From Algiphilus sp. (GTDB lineage Bacteria; Pseudomonadota; Gammaproteobacteria; Nevskiales; Nevskiaceae), in contig NZ_JAGLEJ010000039.1 in NCBI RefSeq assembly GCF_023145115.1, positions 1 through 64,000 of the forward strand: 64,000 bases of DNA, in the 5' to 3' direction. A model generated the notes under the pieces. That model saw only the letters and a list, made by a program, of their open reading frames with translations. It did no database searches and had not been told where the DNA came from. Shown here piece after piece: positions 36,148 to 45,032 of the stretch; within the stretch, counting starts at the first letter, position 1; each line of letters opens with the position of its first letter. The position numbers were made by a program, and so were the translations under genes.

Positions 36148-37079
36148 GAGCCGGTCTCCGCGAACGGAGCGGCTTCGGCGGCGCCGCGCTCCCAGACGTA
36201 GACCCGCGCCGGTTCCGGCTCCCAGACGCGCGCACCGGCGATGCCGGGCAGCTTCGCGAGCGCACGGTACTCCGATGCCATCGCCACGTACTCGGCGGTC
36301 TCGGCGAGCACCGCCGGCTTGCAGGCGATGGGATCGCGCAGCACCGCGAAGCCGTCGCGCGTGCCCACGGCGAAGGTGAAGAAGCCGTCGAGATCGTCGA
36401 GCGCGCCTTCCAGCGCCGCGGTGAGACTGTCGCCGCGGCGCAGCCGCCAGGTCAGGTAACCGGCCGCGACTTCGGAGTCGTTCTCGGTCTCGAAGCGCAG
36501 TCCCTCGCGCTGCAGGACGCTGCGCAGCCGGTTGTGGTTGGACAGCGAACCGTTGTGCACAAGGCACAGGTCGTGACCGGTGGTGAAGGGATGGCTGCCG
36601 GCCATGGTCACCGCGCTCTCGGTGGCCATGCGGGTGTGTCCGATAATGTGCGTGCCCTGCATGCCGGTGAGCCCGTAGCGCTCGGCGACCAGGCGCGGGT
36701 GGCCGACGCCCTTGAGGATCTCGATGCTGCGGCCGACGCTCATCAGCTGCGTGCCCGGGGCGTGGTGCACCAGCCATTGGCGCACGGCGTGCTCGTCGGC
36801 GGGCGTCCTGAAGACCGCCGCGCCGGCGTTGCGGAACCAGTCCAGCGAGGTGCCCAGGTCGCGCTCGAAGGCGCTCGCCAGCGCCTGCCAGTCGGTGGCG
36901 GCGTCCTCGTTCTGCAGCGTGTACTTGAGCATGCCCTCGCCGACCTCGTCGCCGTAGATGGCGAAGCCGGCGCTGTCCGGACCGCGCCCGCCCATGGCCA
37001 GCAGCATGGGCGCGAACAGCGCACCCAGTCGCGGCGCCAGCGCCGCGTCCTTGAGATAGAGCCCTACGATGCCGCACAT
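36144..37079 (-). CDS. mgsA: N-methylglutamate synthase amidotransferase subunit (class II)
   Basis: A 311-residue class II (Ntn-type) glutamine amidotransferase. The catalytic Cys2 follows the start (MCGIVGLYL), so Met1 must be removed. GRGPDSAGFA and GHTRMATES are the usual substrate-binding blocks. In the pathway it releases methylamine from gamma-glutamylmethylamide and channels it to MgsC. It is separated from gmaS by 30 bp and overlaps mgsB. Confidence 0.86.
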   Translation of the reverse strand: MCGIVGLYLKDAALAPRLGALFAPMLLAMGGRGPDSAGFAIYGDEVGEGMLKYTLQNEDAATDWQALASAFERDLGTSLDWFRNAGAAVFRTPADEHAVRQWLVHHAPGTQLMSVGRSIEILKGVGHPRLVAERYGLTGMQGTHIIGHTRMATESAVTMAGSHPFTTGHDLCLVHNGSLSNHNRLRSVLQREGLRFETENDSEVAAGYLTWRLRRGDSLTAALEGALDDLDGFFTFAVGTRDGFAVLRDPIACKPAVLAETAEYVAMASEYRALAKLPGIAGARVWEPEPARVYVWERGAAEAAPFAETGS

Positions 37080-37109
37080 GGTTCGCTCCGGTTGTGACTT
37101 TGCGGACGA

Positions 37110-38444
37110 TCAGAAGTACTCGGCATAGCGCGCCACCTCCCAGTCCGAGACGTGGCGGCTGTACTCGATCCACTCGTCGCGCTTGATCGTGATGAACTCG
37201 TCGACCAGCTCGCGGCCGAGCGTGTCGGCGAAGAGCGGGTCGGCCTCCAGCGCCTGCAGCGCCTCGCTGAGGTTCTGCGGCAGGATGTCGATGCCCTGCT
37301 CGCGGCACTGCGCCGGCCCGAGGTCGTAGAGATTGATGTTGCGCGCCTGACCGGGATCGAGCTCGCGCTCGACGCCGTCGAGACCGGCCGCGATCAGCGA
37401 CGCGGTCACCAGATAGGGATTGCAGCCGGCATCGGGCAGGCGGTACTCGAGATGGCCGTAGGGCACGCGCACCATGGCCGAGCGGTTGTTGTCGCCGTAG
37501 GTGACGTAGACCGGCGCCCAGGTCGCGCCCGAGGCCGAGCCGCCCACGACCAGCCGCTTGTAGGAGTTGACCGTGGGCGCGGCAAAGGCGCACAGCGCCG
37601 GCGCGTGCGCGAGCAGGCCGCCCAGGAAGTGGTAGGCGGTCTTCGACAGGCCCAGCCCCTGGGCATCCGCATCGTCGTGGAAGATCGCGTTGCCGTCCGC
37701 GTCGGTGATGGACATGTGGTAGTGCATGCCGTTGCCGGTCCGGCTCGACACCGGCTTGGGCATGAAGGAGCAGATCATGCCCAGCCGGTTGGCGATCTCG
37801 CCGGCCGCCATGCGCAGCAGCACGAAGCGGTCGGCCGAAGTCATGGCATCGGTGTACTTGTAGTTGACCTCGAACTGGCCGTTGGCGTCCTCGTGGTCGA
37901 TCTGATAGATCTCGTAGCCGATCTGCTGCAGGTTGCCGACCAGCTGCTCGAGGAATTCGCGCGAGCGCGACAGGCCCTTGTAGTCGTAGCAGGGCTTGTC
38001 CAGCGTGTCGCTCTCGTCCACCGGCACCAGCCCGCCGTCGGCGCCGCGCTTGAGCAGGCAGAACTCCGGCTCCAGCCCGGTGTGGAAGGTCCAGCCGCGC
38101 TCGGCCAGCCGCGCGATCTGCCGCTGCAGGACGTAGCGCGAGTCGTAGGGATAGGGCTCGCCGTTGACGTAGCCGGTGCAGGCGATGCGCGCGTAGCCCG
38201 GCTGCCAGGGCACCGGCGTCAGCGTGTCGAGATCGCCGCGCGCCATGAAGTCGGGACCGTGCGGGCCCATGCCCAGCCCCCAGACCGCGAAGCCGGCGAA
38301 GCCGGCGCCCTCCTCCACCACGTCCATCAGGCAGTGGGCGGGCACGGACTTGGTCTTGGCGACCCCGTGAATGTCGACGAACTGGGCGAGCACGAAGCGG
38401 ATCTCGTGCTCGGCGATCAGGCTCTCGATGTGAGGGGGCATCAT
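37110..38444 (-). CDS. gmaS: Gamma-glutamylmethylamide synthetase (glutamine-synthetase-like)
   Basis: A 444-residue glutamine synthetase-family ligase. The Mg-binding glutamates sit in [10 protein letters not shown] and [15 protein letters not shown], the ATP/substrate loop in [11 protein letters not shown], and the C-terminal [21 protein letters not shown] (in parts) completes the active site. In this context it ligates methylamine to glutamate with ATP. Its length, close to that of GmaS proteins, and its position between mgdABCD and mgsABC support GmaS rather than a housekeeping glutamine synthetase. The first two codons are both ATG; either may start. Confidence 0.88.
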   Translation of the reverse strand: MMPPHIESLIAEHEIRFVLAQFVDIHGVAKTKSVPAHCLMDVVEEGAGFAGFAVWGLGMGPHGPDFMARGDLDTLTPVPWQPGYARIACTGYVNGEPYPYDSRYVLQRQIARLAERGWTFHTGLEPEFCLLKRGADGGLVPVDESDTLDKPCYDYKGLSRSREFLEQLVGNLQQIGYEIYQIDHEDANGQFEVNYKYTDAMTSADRFVLLRMAAGEIANRLGMICSFMPKPVSSRTGNGMHYHMSITDADGNAIFHDDADAQGLGLSKTAYHFLGGLLAHAPALCAFAAPTVNSYKRLVVGGSASGATWAPVYVTYGDNNRSAMVRVPYGHLEYRLPDAGCNPYLVTASLIAAGLDGVERELDPGQARNINLYDLGPAQCREQGIDILPQNLSEALQALEADPLFADTLGRELVDEFITIKRDEWIEYSRHVSDWEVARYAEYF

Positions 38445-38460
38445 GGCGGAACTCCTGTGG

Positions 38461-38952
38461 TCAGTTGTCGCGGGATTCGGCGCACGAGGCGGCGACCGTC
38501 TCGAGCGTGGTGGTCAGGTAGCGTCCATGGGACGGATCGCAGCCGATGAGCAGATCGGGCGGAGCGGCCCCGGGCGCCGGCGGCGCCCGGAAGAGCCACA
38601 CCGCGATGCGCGCGAACCGGGTCATCAGCCAGCCGCCCTCGGCGAGCAGCGCCGGATCGAGCGCGCAGAGCTCGGCCATCAGGCCCGGCCAGCCGGCACC
38701 GGTGACCCGGAGCACGTGATCGGCGGCCGGGAAGGCCCAGGGCGGACCGTCGTCCGGCAGGACGGTGCCGCCGTCGTCGGCGAGCAGGAAGGCGGCCCGG
38801 CCGGTACGCGCCACGAAGCCGGACGGCGTGGCGAGCGCCTGCTGCTCGGCGTCCGGGCACGGCAGGCCGGCGCGCTGCAGCACCTCCGCCGCGCCGGGGC
38901 CGACGAGCTGCACGAGCCGGAGATCGTCGACGATGGCGATGCGCAGGCTCAT
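38461..38952 (-). CDS. mgdD: N-methylglutamate dehydrogenase gamma subunit (SoxG-like)
   Basis: A 163-residue SoxG-family subunit related to the heterotetrameric sarcosine oxidase gamma chain. [20 protein letters not shown] and [13 protein letters not shown] are the recognisable segments. It overlaps mgdC by 4 bp (ATGA) and precedes gmaS by 16 bp. Its role is structural, in the tetrahydrofolate-linked oxidation of N-methylglutamate. Confidence 0.82.
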   Translation of the reverse strand: MSLRIAIVDDLRLVQLVGPGAAEVLQRAGLPCPDAEQQALATPSGFVARTGRAAFLLADDGGTVLPDDGPPWAFPAADHVLRVTGAGWPGLMAELCALDPALLAEGGWLMTRFARIAVWLFRAPPAPGAAPPDLLIGCDPSHGRYLTTTLETVAASCAESRDN

Positions 38953-41849
38953 GACATCACCGCCTTCGCTTCCGGCTTCTGGCGCAGCCCCTCGGGATCA
39001 TAGAAGGGCGTCGGCACGCGCTCGGCCACCACCATGTCGTCCCCGTCGACGCGGATGTGCAGCAGCTCGTCGCTGTCGGCCAGTGCGGCGTCGACCATCG
39101 CCAGACCGATGGCACGGCCCAGTACGGCCGAGCGCGCGATGCTGGTCACGCGCCCCGCGATGGCGCCGTCGCGGATCACCAGATGGCACTCCTGCGGCAG
39201 CGGCGTGCGTGCGTCGGCGAACAGGGCGAATCCCACCAGCCGTCGCCTCGGCTGCTCCGCGAGCCGTGTCAGCGCCGGGCGCCCCTGGAAATGCGGCTTG
39301 TCCAGATGGACGGCGCGCCCCATGCCGACCTCGTAGGGATGGGTCAGCCCGTCGGTGTCCTGCCCGACGATCAGGTGGCCCTTCTCCAGCCGCAGCACGC
39401 GCTGTGCCTCCACGCCGCAGGGCGCCGCGCCACTCTCGACCAGCGCCTGCCACACGGCCGCGACGTGACGGGCGTCGAGATGGATCTCGTAGCCCAGCTC
39501 GCCGACGAAGCCCACCCGCACCAGCCGGGCCGGATGCCCGCACACGCGGCCGGTGCGGATGGCCTGGTAGCCGAAGGCGTCCTCGTCCAGCGCGAGATCG
39601 GTGAGCGGTGCCAGCAGCCGCCGCGCATTCGGGCCGGCGAGACTGATCGCCCCCATGCGCCCGGTGCGGTCGAGCAGGTGCACGTCGAGCGCGTGCTCCT
39701 GCGCCAGACGCGCCAGGGTCCGGAAGGTCGCCGCCGCGTGTCCGCTGGTGGCGGTGACGTAGAACTGCTGCGCACCGAGCCGGCCGACGATGCCGTCGTC
39801 GACGATCACCCCGGTGGTGTCGACCATCAGCGCGTAGCGCGAGCGCCCCGCGCGCAGGGTCGTCATGCGCAGCGTGTAGGCAGCGTCGAGCAGCCGCCCG
39901 GCATCGGGGCCCAGCACCTCGAACTTGCCGAGCGTGGACACGTCGATGACACCGGCATCGCGGCGCACTGCCGCCACTTCACCGGCGATCGCCACCGCGC
40001 GCTCGCCGGCGGCGCCGTACCACGCCGGTCGCAGCCAGTCGCCGGCCTCCAGAAACTGCGCACCGTGCGCGACGTGCGCATCGTGCAGCGGCGTCAGACG
40101 CTGCGGGCGCAGAAGGCGGCCGGCGAGGTCCTCCAGCCGTACCGGCTGCACCATCGGCCGCGCGGTGGTACTGCCGGTGGCGTCGATGTCCTCGCCGCGC
40201 CAGCGCGCCAGCACGCGGATGGCCGCCAGGTTGGAATGCTTGCCCTGGCTCGGTCCCATGCCGACGGTGGAGAAGCGCTTGAGCAGCTCGATGCTGTCGA
40301 AACCCTCGCGCGCGGCCTGCTCGAGATCCTTGAGCTGCACGTCCTCGTCGAGGTCGACGAAGTTGCGGCCGCGCGCGTGCCGCGCCACCGGCCACGCCGC
40401 GCCGTGCGCGCGCTGGTCGCGCGTGCTCGCCGGCTCCGGCGCGGGCCGCCCCTGCAGCACCGCGGTCAGTCGCCGCGCCGCGGCGATGCCGTCATCGCAC
40501 TGCTGGGCGATGGTGAAGGCGCCGTTGACCCGGCCGGCGGGCACGACGGTGTCGGGCCAGTGCTCGGGCACCGGCATGGCCAGCGTGTCGTCGTAGCGGA
40601 AGCGCGCCCCGGCCTGTGCCAGCAGCGCGCCCGCCGGAGCCCAGCCCGCGCTCATCAGCACGCCGTCGCAGGCAATGCGCCGCGCATCGCGATCAACGCA
40701 CTCGCCGGTCGCGTCCACCGGCGCCACCGTCACCGCCCGCACCCGCCGCGCGCCGTGGGCTTCGCGCACGGTGTGACCGCACAGCACCGGAACGCCCTCG
40801 CCGGCCAGACGCTGCGCGATCGCGGGATCGGAAGGCTCGGCGTGCATGTCGACCAGCGCCGCGATCGCGACACCCGCCGCGCGCATGTCGGCGGCCGCAA
40901 CGTAGCCCTCCGCATTGGCGGTGAGCACGACGGCGCGCCGGCACGGAGCGACGCCGTAGCGATGGAGCAGGCGCTGCGCGCCGGAGGCGAGCATGACGCC
41001 GGGCCGGTCGTTGTTGCGGAACACCGCCGGCTGCTCGATGACGCCGGTCGCGACGATGATCCCGCGCGCACGCACCTTGACGATGCCGTCGGGCGTGGCC
41101 AGCGGCACGAAGTGATCGGCGTACGTGCCCAGCGCGGTGGCGCAGCAGCGCAGCGCGATGCGCCGATGCCCGCGCACCGCCGCGAGCAGGCGCGTGCGCC
41201 GCTGTCGCGCGGCATCGTCGTGCACCCACTGATAGTCGAAGCTGCCGCCCGGGTGCGGGTTCTCGTCGGCGAGCAGCACCGAGAATCCGGCCTCGGCCGC
41301 CACCAGCGCCGCGCTCAGGCCGGCGGGGCCGGCACCGACCACCAGGACGTCCGGATGCGCGAACCGCGATGGCCGGCGCTGCGGCATCCATTGCACCGAC
41401 ACGCGACCGAGGCCGGCGCGCTCCCGGATGACGCGCTCCCAGTACGGGAACAATGCGCGCGGTCGGTGGAAGGCCTTGTAGTAGAAGCCCACCGGCAGGA
41501 AGCGCCCGGCACGGTCGAGCCAGGCGTCGGCATCGTTGGCCAGCGTGCCGCGCACATTCACCGGATGCAGGGTCATGCCCTCGGTCACCGGCGTGATGTC
41601 ACCGCGGATGTGGGTGTCGTCGGCCGAGCAGAACAGCGCATTGACGTCGTGATCGGCCATCGACCAGGCGCCGCGCGGGCGGTGGTACTTGAAGCTGCGG
41701 CCGAGCAGGTCGACGCCGCCCGCGAGCAGGGCCGCGGTAATGCAGTCGCCGGGATGCGCGCGACGGGTGCGCCCCTCGAAGCGGAAGGTCAGCTCGCGCG
41801 ATCGGTCGATCCATTCCAGCGGACCGGGATCAGGCGTCCGGAAGGCCAA
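38949..41849 (-). CDS. mgdC: N-methylglutamate dehydrogenase alpha subunit (SoxA-like)
   Basis: A 966-residue (TTG start) SoxA-type large subunit. It comprises an N-terminal Fer2_4-like segment, an NAD/FAD-binding domain with VVGAGPAG near residue 175 and IIVATGVIEQPAVF, and a C-terminal aminomethyltransferase (GcvT-like) domain from about 560 onward that binds tetrahydrofolate. With MgdA, B and D it oxidises N-methylglutamate to glutamate and transfers the methyl carbon as methylene-tetrahydrofolate. I place the start at TTG 41849 because a GGAGGAGG Shine-Dalgarno lies 6 bp upstream; an ATG at 41894 would add 15 residues that are just mgdB read out of frame. It overlaps mgdB by 20 bp. Confidence 0.88.
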   Translation of the reverse strand: MAFRTPDPGPLEWIDRSRELTFRFEGRTRRAHPGDCITAALLAGGVDLLGRSFKYHRPRGAWSMADHDVNALFCSADDTHIRGDITPVTEGMTLHPVNVRGTLANDADAWLDRAGRFLPVGFYYKAFHRPRALFPYWERVIRERAGLGRVSVQWMPQRRPSRFAHPDVLVVGAGPAGLSAALVAAEAGFSVLLADENPHPGGSFDYQWVHDDAARQRRTRLLAAVRGHRRIALRCCATALGTYADHFVPLATPDGIVKVRARGIIVATGVIEQPAVFRNNDRPGVMLASGAQRLLHRYGVAPCRRAVVLTANAEGYVAAADMRAAGVAIAALVDMHAEPSDPAIAQRLAGEGVPVLCGHTVREAHGARRVRAVTVAPVDATGECVDRDARRIACDGVLMSAGWAPAGALLAQAGARFRYDDTLAMPVPEHWPDTVVPAGRVNGAFTIAQQCDDGIAAARRLTAVLQGRPAPEPASTRDQRAHGAAWPVARHARGRNFVDLDEDVQLKDLEQAAREGFDSIELLKRFSTVGMGPSQGKHSNLAAIRVLARWRGEDIDATGSTTARPMVQPVRLEDLAGRLLRPQRLTPLHDAHVAHGAQFLEAGDWLRPAWYGAAGERAVAIAGEVAAVRRDAGVIDVSTLGKFEVLGPDAGRLLDAAYTLRMTTLRAGRSRYALMVDTTGVIVDDGIVGRLGAQQFYVTATSGHAAATFRTLARLAQEHALDVHLLDRTGRMGAISLAGPNARRLLAPLTDLALDEDAFGYQAIRTGRVCGHPARLVRVGFVGELGYEIHLDARHVAAVWQALVESGAAPCGVEAQRVLRLEKGHLIVGQDTDGLTHPYEVGMGRAVHLDKPHFQGRPALTRLAEQPRRRLVGFALFADARTPLPQECHLVIRDGAIAGRVTSIARSAVLGRAIGLAMVDAALADSDELLHIRVDGDDMVVAERVPTPFYDPEGLRQKPEAKAVMS

Positions 41850-42102
41850 CGGCCACCTCCTCCAGCGGCACGACCCGCTCGACGCGGTCCTCATGGGTGT
41901 CGCGGTCGACCACGTACCAGCGCCCGGTGGGCTCGTGGTACCACCACTCGCGCAGCCGGCGCGCGCCGCCGCTGCGGTGGAAGACGTGGGCGGCCACCGC
42001 CGCGGCGTCCGCGTCGGATGCCGGCACGGGCCGGTGCTCGCCGCCGTAGACGAACTCGTCCAGCGGGCGGGCGCCGATCACGGGCAGATCGAGCCACTTC
42101 AC
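41830..42102 (-). CDS. mgdB: N-methylglutamate dehydrogenase delta subunit (SoxD-like)
   Basis: A 90-residue SoxD-family subunit starting at a GTG 2 bp after the mgdA stop. The segment DEFVYGGEHRPVP and the block REWWYHEPTGRWYVVDRDT are typical of sarcosine oxidase delta chains. No cysteine is present, although known delta chains bind zinc with cysteines; see findings. No upstream ATG exists in frame that could give a better start. The gene is easily missed because of its length. Confidence 0.78.
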   Translation of the reverse strand: MKWLDLPVIGARPLDEFVYGGEHRPVPASDADAAAVAAHVFHRSGGARRLREWWYHEPTGRWYVVDRDTHEDRVERVVPLEEVAVGLPDA

Positions 42103-42104
42103 GC

Positions 42105-43346
42105 TCAGTGCCCCACCGAGGCCGCGCCCTTCTCGCCGACCAGCGCGAAGGCGCCGAAGCGATCCAGCCCGAAGGGCGCGATGAGCTCGTGATTGCGGCC
42201 CGCCGCCACGGTGGCGGCCATGGTCCATCCGCTGACCGGCGTGGCCTTGAAGCCCCAGGTGCCCCAGCCGGCATCGAGATGGAAACCGTCGACCGGCGTC
42301 GTGCCCATGATCGGCGCGAAGTCCGGGGTCATGTCCGCCATGCCGGCCCACTGGCGCAGCACGCGCAGCCGGCCGACCCGCGGCAGGAGGTCGAGCAGGC
42401 GGTCGGCCAGGCCCTCGACGAAGCCGAAGGTGGCGCGCGTCGCGTGCAGCACGGCGGGGTCAACCGCGGCCCCCATCACCAGCTCGCCGCGCGCCGACTG
42501 GCTGACGTAGACGTGCAGGCTGCCCGACACCACGATGGTGTCGAGGAAGGGCTTGACCGGCTCGGTCACGCAGGCCTGCAGCGGATAGATCTCGATGGGC
42601 GTGTCCAGGCCCAGCATGTCGGTGATGGCGGGCGTCGAGCCGGCCACCGCCGAGACCACCGCCCCGCAGGCGATCGCGCCGCGGTCGGTGACCACGCCGG
42701 TGATGCGCCCCCCGGCGGTGCGCAGACCGGTGACGCGCGTCTGCTGGTGGATCTCGACGCCGTGCGCGGCCGCGGCGCGCGCGTACCCCCAGGCCACGGC
42801 ATCGTGGCGCGCGACCGCACCGGGGCCGTGGAACAGCGCGCCGTGCACGGGATGCCGGCCGCCGCAGTCGAGATCGATGCCCGGCACCGCCTCCGCGATC
42901 TCGTCGCGATCGGCCAGACGGCTGTCGACGCCGAGATGCCGATTGACCTCGGCGCGCCAGCGCATGGTGCGCATGGCCTCGTCCGAGTGCGCCAGCGTGT
43001 AGTGACCGCGCTCGGAATAGAACAGGTTGATGTCCAGCTCCTCCGACAGCGTGCGGAACATGCGCACGCTGGTGTCGTAGAAGCGCACCCCTTCCGGAGT
43101 CAGATAGTTCGACCGCACGATGGTGGTGTTGCGTGCAGTGTTGCCGCCGCCTAGGTAGCCCTGCTCCAGCACCGCCACCCTGCGGATGCCGTGCTCGCGC
43201 GCCAGGTAATAGGCACAGGCCAGCCCGTGCCCGCCGCCGCCGATGACGACGACGTCGTAGTGCGGCGCCAGCGGTCCGGCTTCCGGGAAGAAGCGCGGCG
43301 CATGCTCGCCACCCGAAAGCCCCTGCTTGAGCAGCGTCCAGGACAC
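42105..43346 (-). CDS. mgdA: N-methylglutamate dehydrogenase beta subunit (SoxB-like, FAD-binding)
   Basis: A 413-residue SoxB-family flavoprotein with dinucleotide motif VVVIGGGGHGLACAYYLA. It ends in the characteristic GWGTWGFKATPVSGWTMA block, which closes the FAD pocket. The start is assigned to GTG 43346 because SoxB proteins begin with a short WTLLKQGL-like segment before the Rossmann fold; upstream in-frame codons are low-complexity. It is the first gene of the methylamine operon and lies about 90 bp downstream of a predicted sigma-54 transcription start. Confidence 0.87.
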   Translation of the reverse strand: MSWTLLKQGLSGGEHAPRFFPEAGPLAPHYDVVVIGGGGHGLACAYYLAREHGIRRVAVLEQGYLGGGNTARNTTIVRSNYLTPEGVRFYDTSVRMFRTLSEELDINLFYSERGHYTLAHSDEAMRTMRWRAEVNRHLGVDSRLADRDEIAEAVPGIDLDCGGRHPVHGALFHGPGAVARHDAVAWGYARAAAAHGVEIHQQTRVTGLRTAGGRITGVVTDRGAIACGAVVSAVAGSTPAITDMLGLDTPIEIYPLQACVTEPVKPFLDTIVVSGSLHVYVSQSARGELVMGAAVDPAVLHATRATFGFVEGLADRLLDLLPRVGRLRVLRQWAGMADMTPDFAPIMGTTPVDGFHLDAGWGTWGFKATPVSGWTMAATVAAGRNHELIAPFGLDRFGAFALVGEKGAASVGH

Positions 43347-43423
43347 GGTCAGGCGCGCTCGCTCGGGGCGAATCGGTACGCAGCGTCGATTGCGGCTGGG
43401 AGGCGCAACGGATTTCCTGAAGA

Positions 43424-43436
43424 GAAACTTTGTTTC
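43424..43436. promoter_or_regulatory. Palindromic candidate operator at the mgd operon start site
   Basis: GAAACTTTGTTTC is a perfect inverted repeat (5-bp arms, 3-bp spacer) in an A+T-rich island. It lies at the expected start point of the sigma-54 promoter next to it. The flanking sequence repeats TTTCCTG twice (43413-43419 and 43433-43439). It is the best candidate site for the XRE-cupin regulator at 33476-34117. Confidence 0.5.
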
Positions 43437-43446
43437 CTGCAGGGAA

Positions 43447-43462
43447 TGCAAGGCGCTTGCCA
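43447..43462 (-). promoter_or_regulatory. Sigma-54 (RpoN) promoter of the N-methylglutamate operon
   Basis: On the minus strand TGGCAAGCGCCTTGCA matches the -24/-12 consensus TGGCACG-N4-TTGCA. GG (43460-43461) and GC (43448-43449) are separated by exactly 10 bp. The predicted start site, about 43436, gives a 90-nt leader before mgdA. Nitrogen control of methylamine use would be consistent with such a promoter. Confidence 0.7.
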
Positions 43463-43631
43463 GATGCCGTGCGCACTGCGGGAAACGCCCCCGTCCGCAT
43501 CGGGTGCAGCGGACAACCCGCTGACCGGGAACGGCTTTCAGGCAGCGTCGAGGCGGCCGTGCGGCGCCGGGGCAGAGCAGGGGCGCCGATCGACGACCGA
43601 AAGCCCGCCCCGCAACCGGGCGTGCGCCGCC

Positions 43632-43664
43632 ACCGTGCACCCATGCGGGGCGGGACCGTGCACC
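43632..43664. promoter_or_regulatory. Two direct repeats ACCGTGCACC, candidate upstream activator sites
   Basis: ACCGTGCACC occurs at 43632-43641 and 43655-43664, 23 bp apart (about two helical turns). It lies about 200-230 bp upstream of the predicted sigma-54 start, a normal distance for an enhancer-binding protein. TGCACC equals an NtrC half-site, but the opposite half-sites are poor. Confidence 0.4.
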
Positions 43665-43799
43665 TTCCCGCCCCGGTCCATCATCCCGGCTGAGCCCGAT
43701 CGGTGCGGTCGCCACCGCAACCGTCCGGCCGGCGCGCGCCACCACCACCCTGTTCTAGACTCGGGGCAACCGCATCGAAAAGCCGGAGGAGAGCGCACC

Positions 43800-44219
43800 A
43801 TGTACCAATCCATCCTCGTGCCCACCGATCTCGCGCACGTCGACAAGCTCCACAAGTCACTGCAGACCGCGGTCCATCTCGCCCAGCAGTACGGCGCGAC
43901 CCTCTGCTACGCCGCGGTCACGCCGAACGGACCGTCTTCGGTGGCGGCCTCGGCGGAGGAATTCGAGCAGAAGCTCAAGGCGTTCGCCGCCGAGCAGGGC
44001 GAAACCCACGGGGTGAAGACCCGCTCCGTCGCCGTCGTCGCGCACGACGCCGCGGTCGAGCTCGACGACAGGCTGCTGGACACCATCGAGGAAACCGGCG
44101 CCGATCTCGTGGTCATGGCATCCCATGTGCCGGGCCTGGCGGACCGGCTCCACATCATGCACTCCAACGCCGGCAGGATTGCCACGCGGGCGGAGGTATC
44201 GGTCTTCGTCGTGCGCTAG
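43800..44219 (+). CDS. Universal stress protein (UspA family)
   Basis: A 139-residue single-domain universal stress protein. MYQSILVPTDLA begins the Rossmann-like fold. The C-terminal block ADLVVMASHVPGLADRL followed by SNAGRIATRAEVSVFVVR corresponds to the ATP-binding GxxG-type region, in a variant form. GGAGGAG lies 9 bp before the ATG. It points away from the methylamine operon and converges on fliR. Confidence 0.88.
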   Translation: MYQSILVPTDLAHVDKLHKSLQTAVHLAQQYGATLCYAAVTPNGPSSVAASAEEFEQKLKAFAAEQGETHGVKTRSVAVVAHDAAVELDDRLLDTIEETGADLVVMASHVPGLADRLHIMHSNAGRIATRAEVSVFVVR

Positions 44220-44253
44220 CGGCGCGCACAGCCGCCGGTCGTGACCCGTCGCG

Positions 44254-45030
44254 CTACGAGGCGCGGCCGGCGGCGACCAGGAAGGTCTCGTCGAACAGTT
44301 CGCCCAGCGGCGCGGTGATGGCCGGGAGCCACGCCCACATCGCCAGCAGCACCAGCAGCAGCGTCGCCGGGAAGCCGATGGCGAAGAGGTTGAGCGCCGG
44401 TGCGGCGCGCGACACCAGGCCGAGGGCGAGATTGGCCGCCAGCAGCGCGGTGAGCACGGGAAGCGATACCTGCGCGGCACCGGTGAAGATGATCGCGGAG
44501 AAGCGCAGCCAGGCGTCGATCTGCTCCGGTCCGGGCAGCGCGCCGCCCACCGGGAACAGGGTGAAGCTGGTGACCAGCGCGTCGATCAACCGGAGATGCC
44601 CGTCCATGGCGAGGAAGATGAGCATCGCGATCACCGTCATGAAGGCGGCCAGCACACCCGAGCTGGTGCCGCGCAGCGGATCGGTGAGCTGCGCGAACGA
44701 CAGACCGGCGGCGGCCGATATGGCCTCGGCGCCGAGCGCCACCGCCTCGAAGGCGAACAGGAAGATGAAGCCGATGGCGAGGCCGACCACCACCTGCTGG
44801 ACCACGGCCAGCCACCAGTCGGCGCCGAACAGGGGCATCTCGGGTGGCGCGGGCAGCACCATCGCCAGCAGCAGCGCCAGGGCCAGTGCCATCGTCAGCC
44901 GCGCGCGCGGCGTGACGTTGCGTGCCCCCAGCACCGGCGCGATGGCGACGAAGCTGCTGGTGCGCAGGAGCGGCCAGAGCAGCGCGTGGTAGGCGGTCGC
45001 CAGCGCGTCGAGGGCGAGCACGCCCTCCAT
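44254..45030 (-). CDS. fliR: Flagellar export apparatus protein FliR
   Basis: A 258-residue polytopic membrane protein with about six helices, part of the FliPQR export gate at the base of the flagellum. EAISAAAGLSFAQLTDPLRG and NLFAIGFPATLLL are typical FliR segments. The ATG at 45030 lies 2 bp after the fliQ stop. It is the last gene of the fliL-to-fliR unit. FlhA and FlhB are not in this window. Confidence 0.92.
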   Translation of the reverse strand: MEGVLALDALATAYHALLWPLLRTSSFVAIAPVLGARNVTPRARLTMALALALLLAMVLPAPPEMPLFGADWWLAVVQQVVVGLAIGFIFLFAFEAVALGAEAISAAAGLSFAQLTDPLRGTSSGVLAAFMTVIAMLIFLAMDGHLRLIDALVTSFTLFPVGGALPGPEQIDAWLRFSAIIFTGAAQVSLPVLTALLAANLALGLVSRAAPALNLFAIGFPATLLLVLLAMWAWLPAITAPLGELFDETFLVAAGRAS

Positions 45031-45032
45031 CG

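Larger units (their letters stand above)
43347..43799. other. 453-bp gene-free control region of the N-methylglutamate operon
   Basis: This is the longest gene-free stretch between real coding regions. It holds, from the minus-strand operon outward, a leader of about 90 bp, a palindrome at 43424-43436, a sigma-54-type promoter at 43447-43462 and two copies of ACCGTGCACC at 43632-43664. It also carries the upstream region of the universal stress protein gene. Longer readings in both directions are compositional and have no protein-like character. Confidence 0.7.

Noticed and set aside
41850..41894. ATG start for mgdC at 41894
   Set aside because: The added residues are the mgdB C-terminus read out of frame; TTG 41849 has a strong Shine-Dalgarno sequence. 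The call is not certain.
39057..43154. A 1365-codon open frame on the plus strand
   Set aside because: It is antisense to mgdD, mgdC, mgdB and mgdA. Its composition (Arg/His/Gly/Ala-rich, no domain pattern) is that of a G+C-rich shadow frame.
43632..43664. A full NtrC binding site in the methylamine leader
   Set aside because: Only left half-sites (TGCACC) are good. The right halves are poor, so I report direct repeats rather than NtrC sites.
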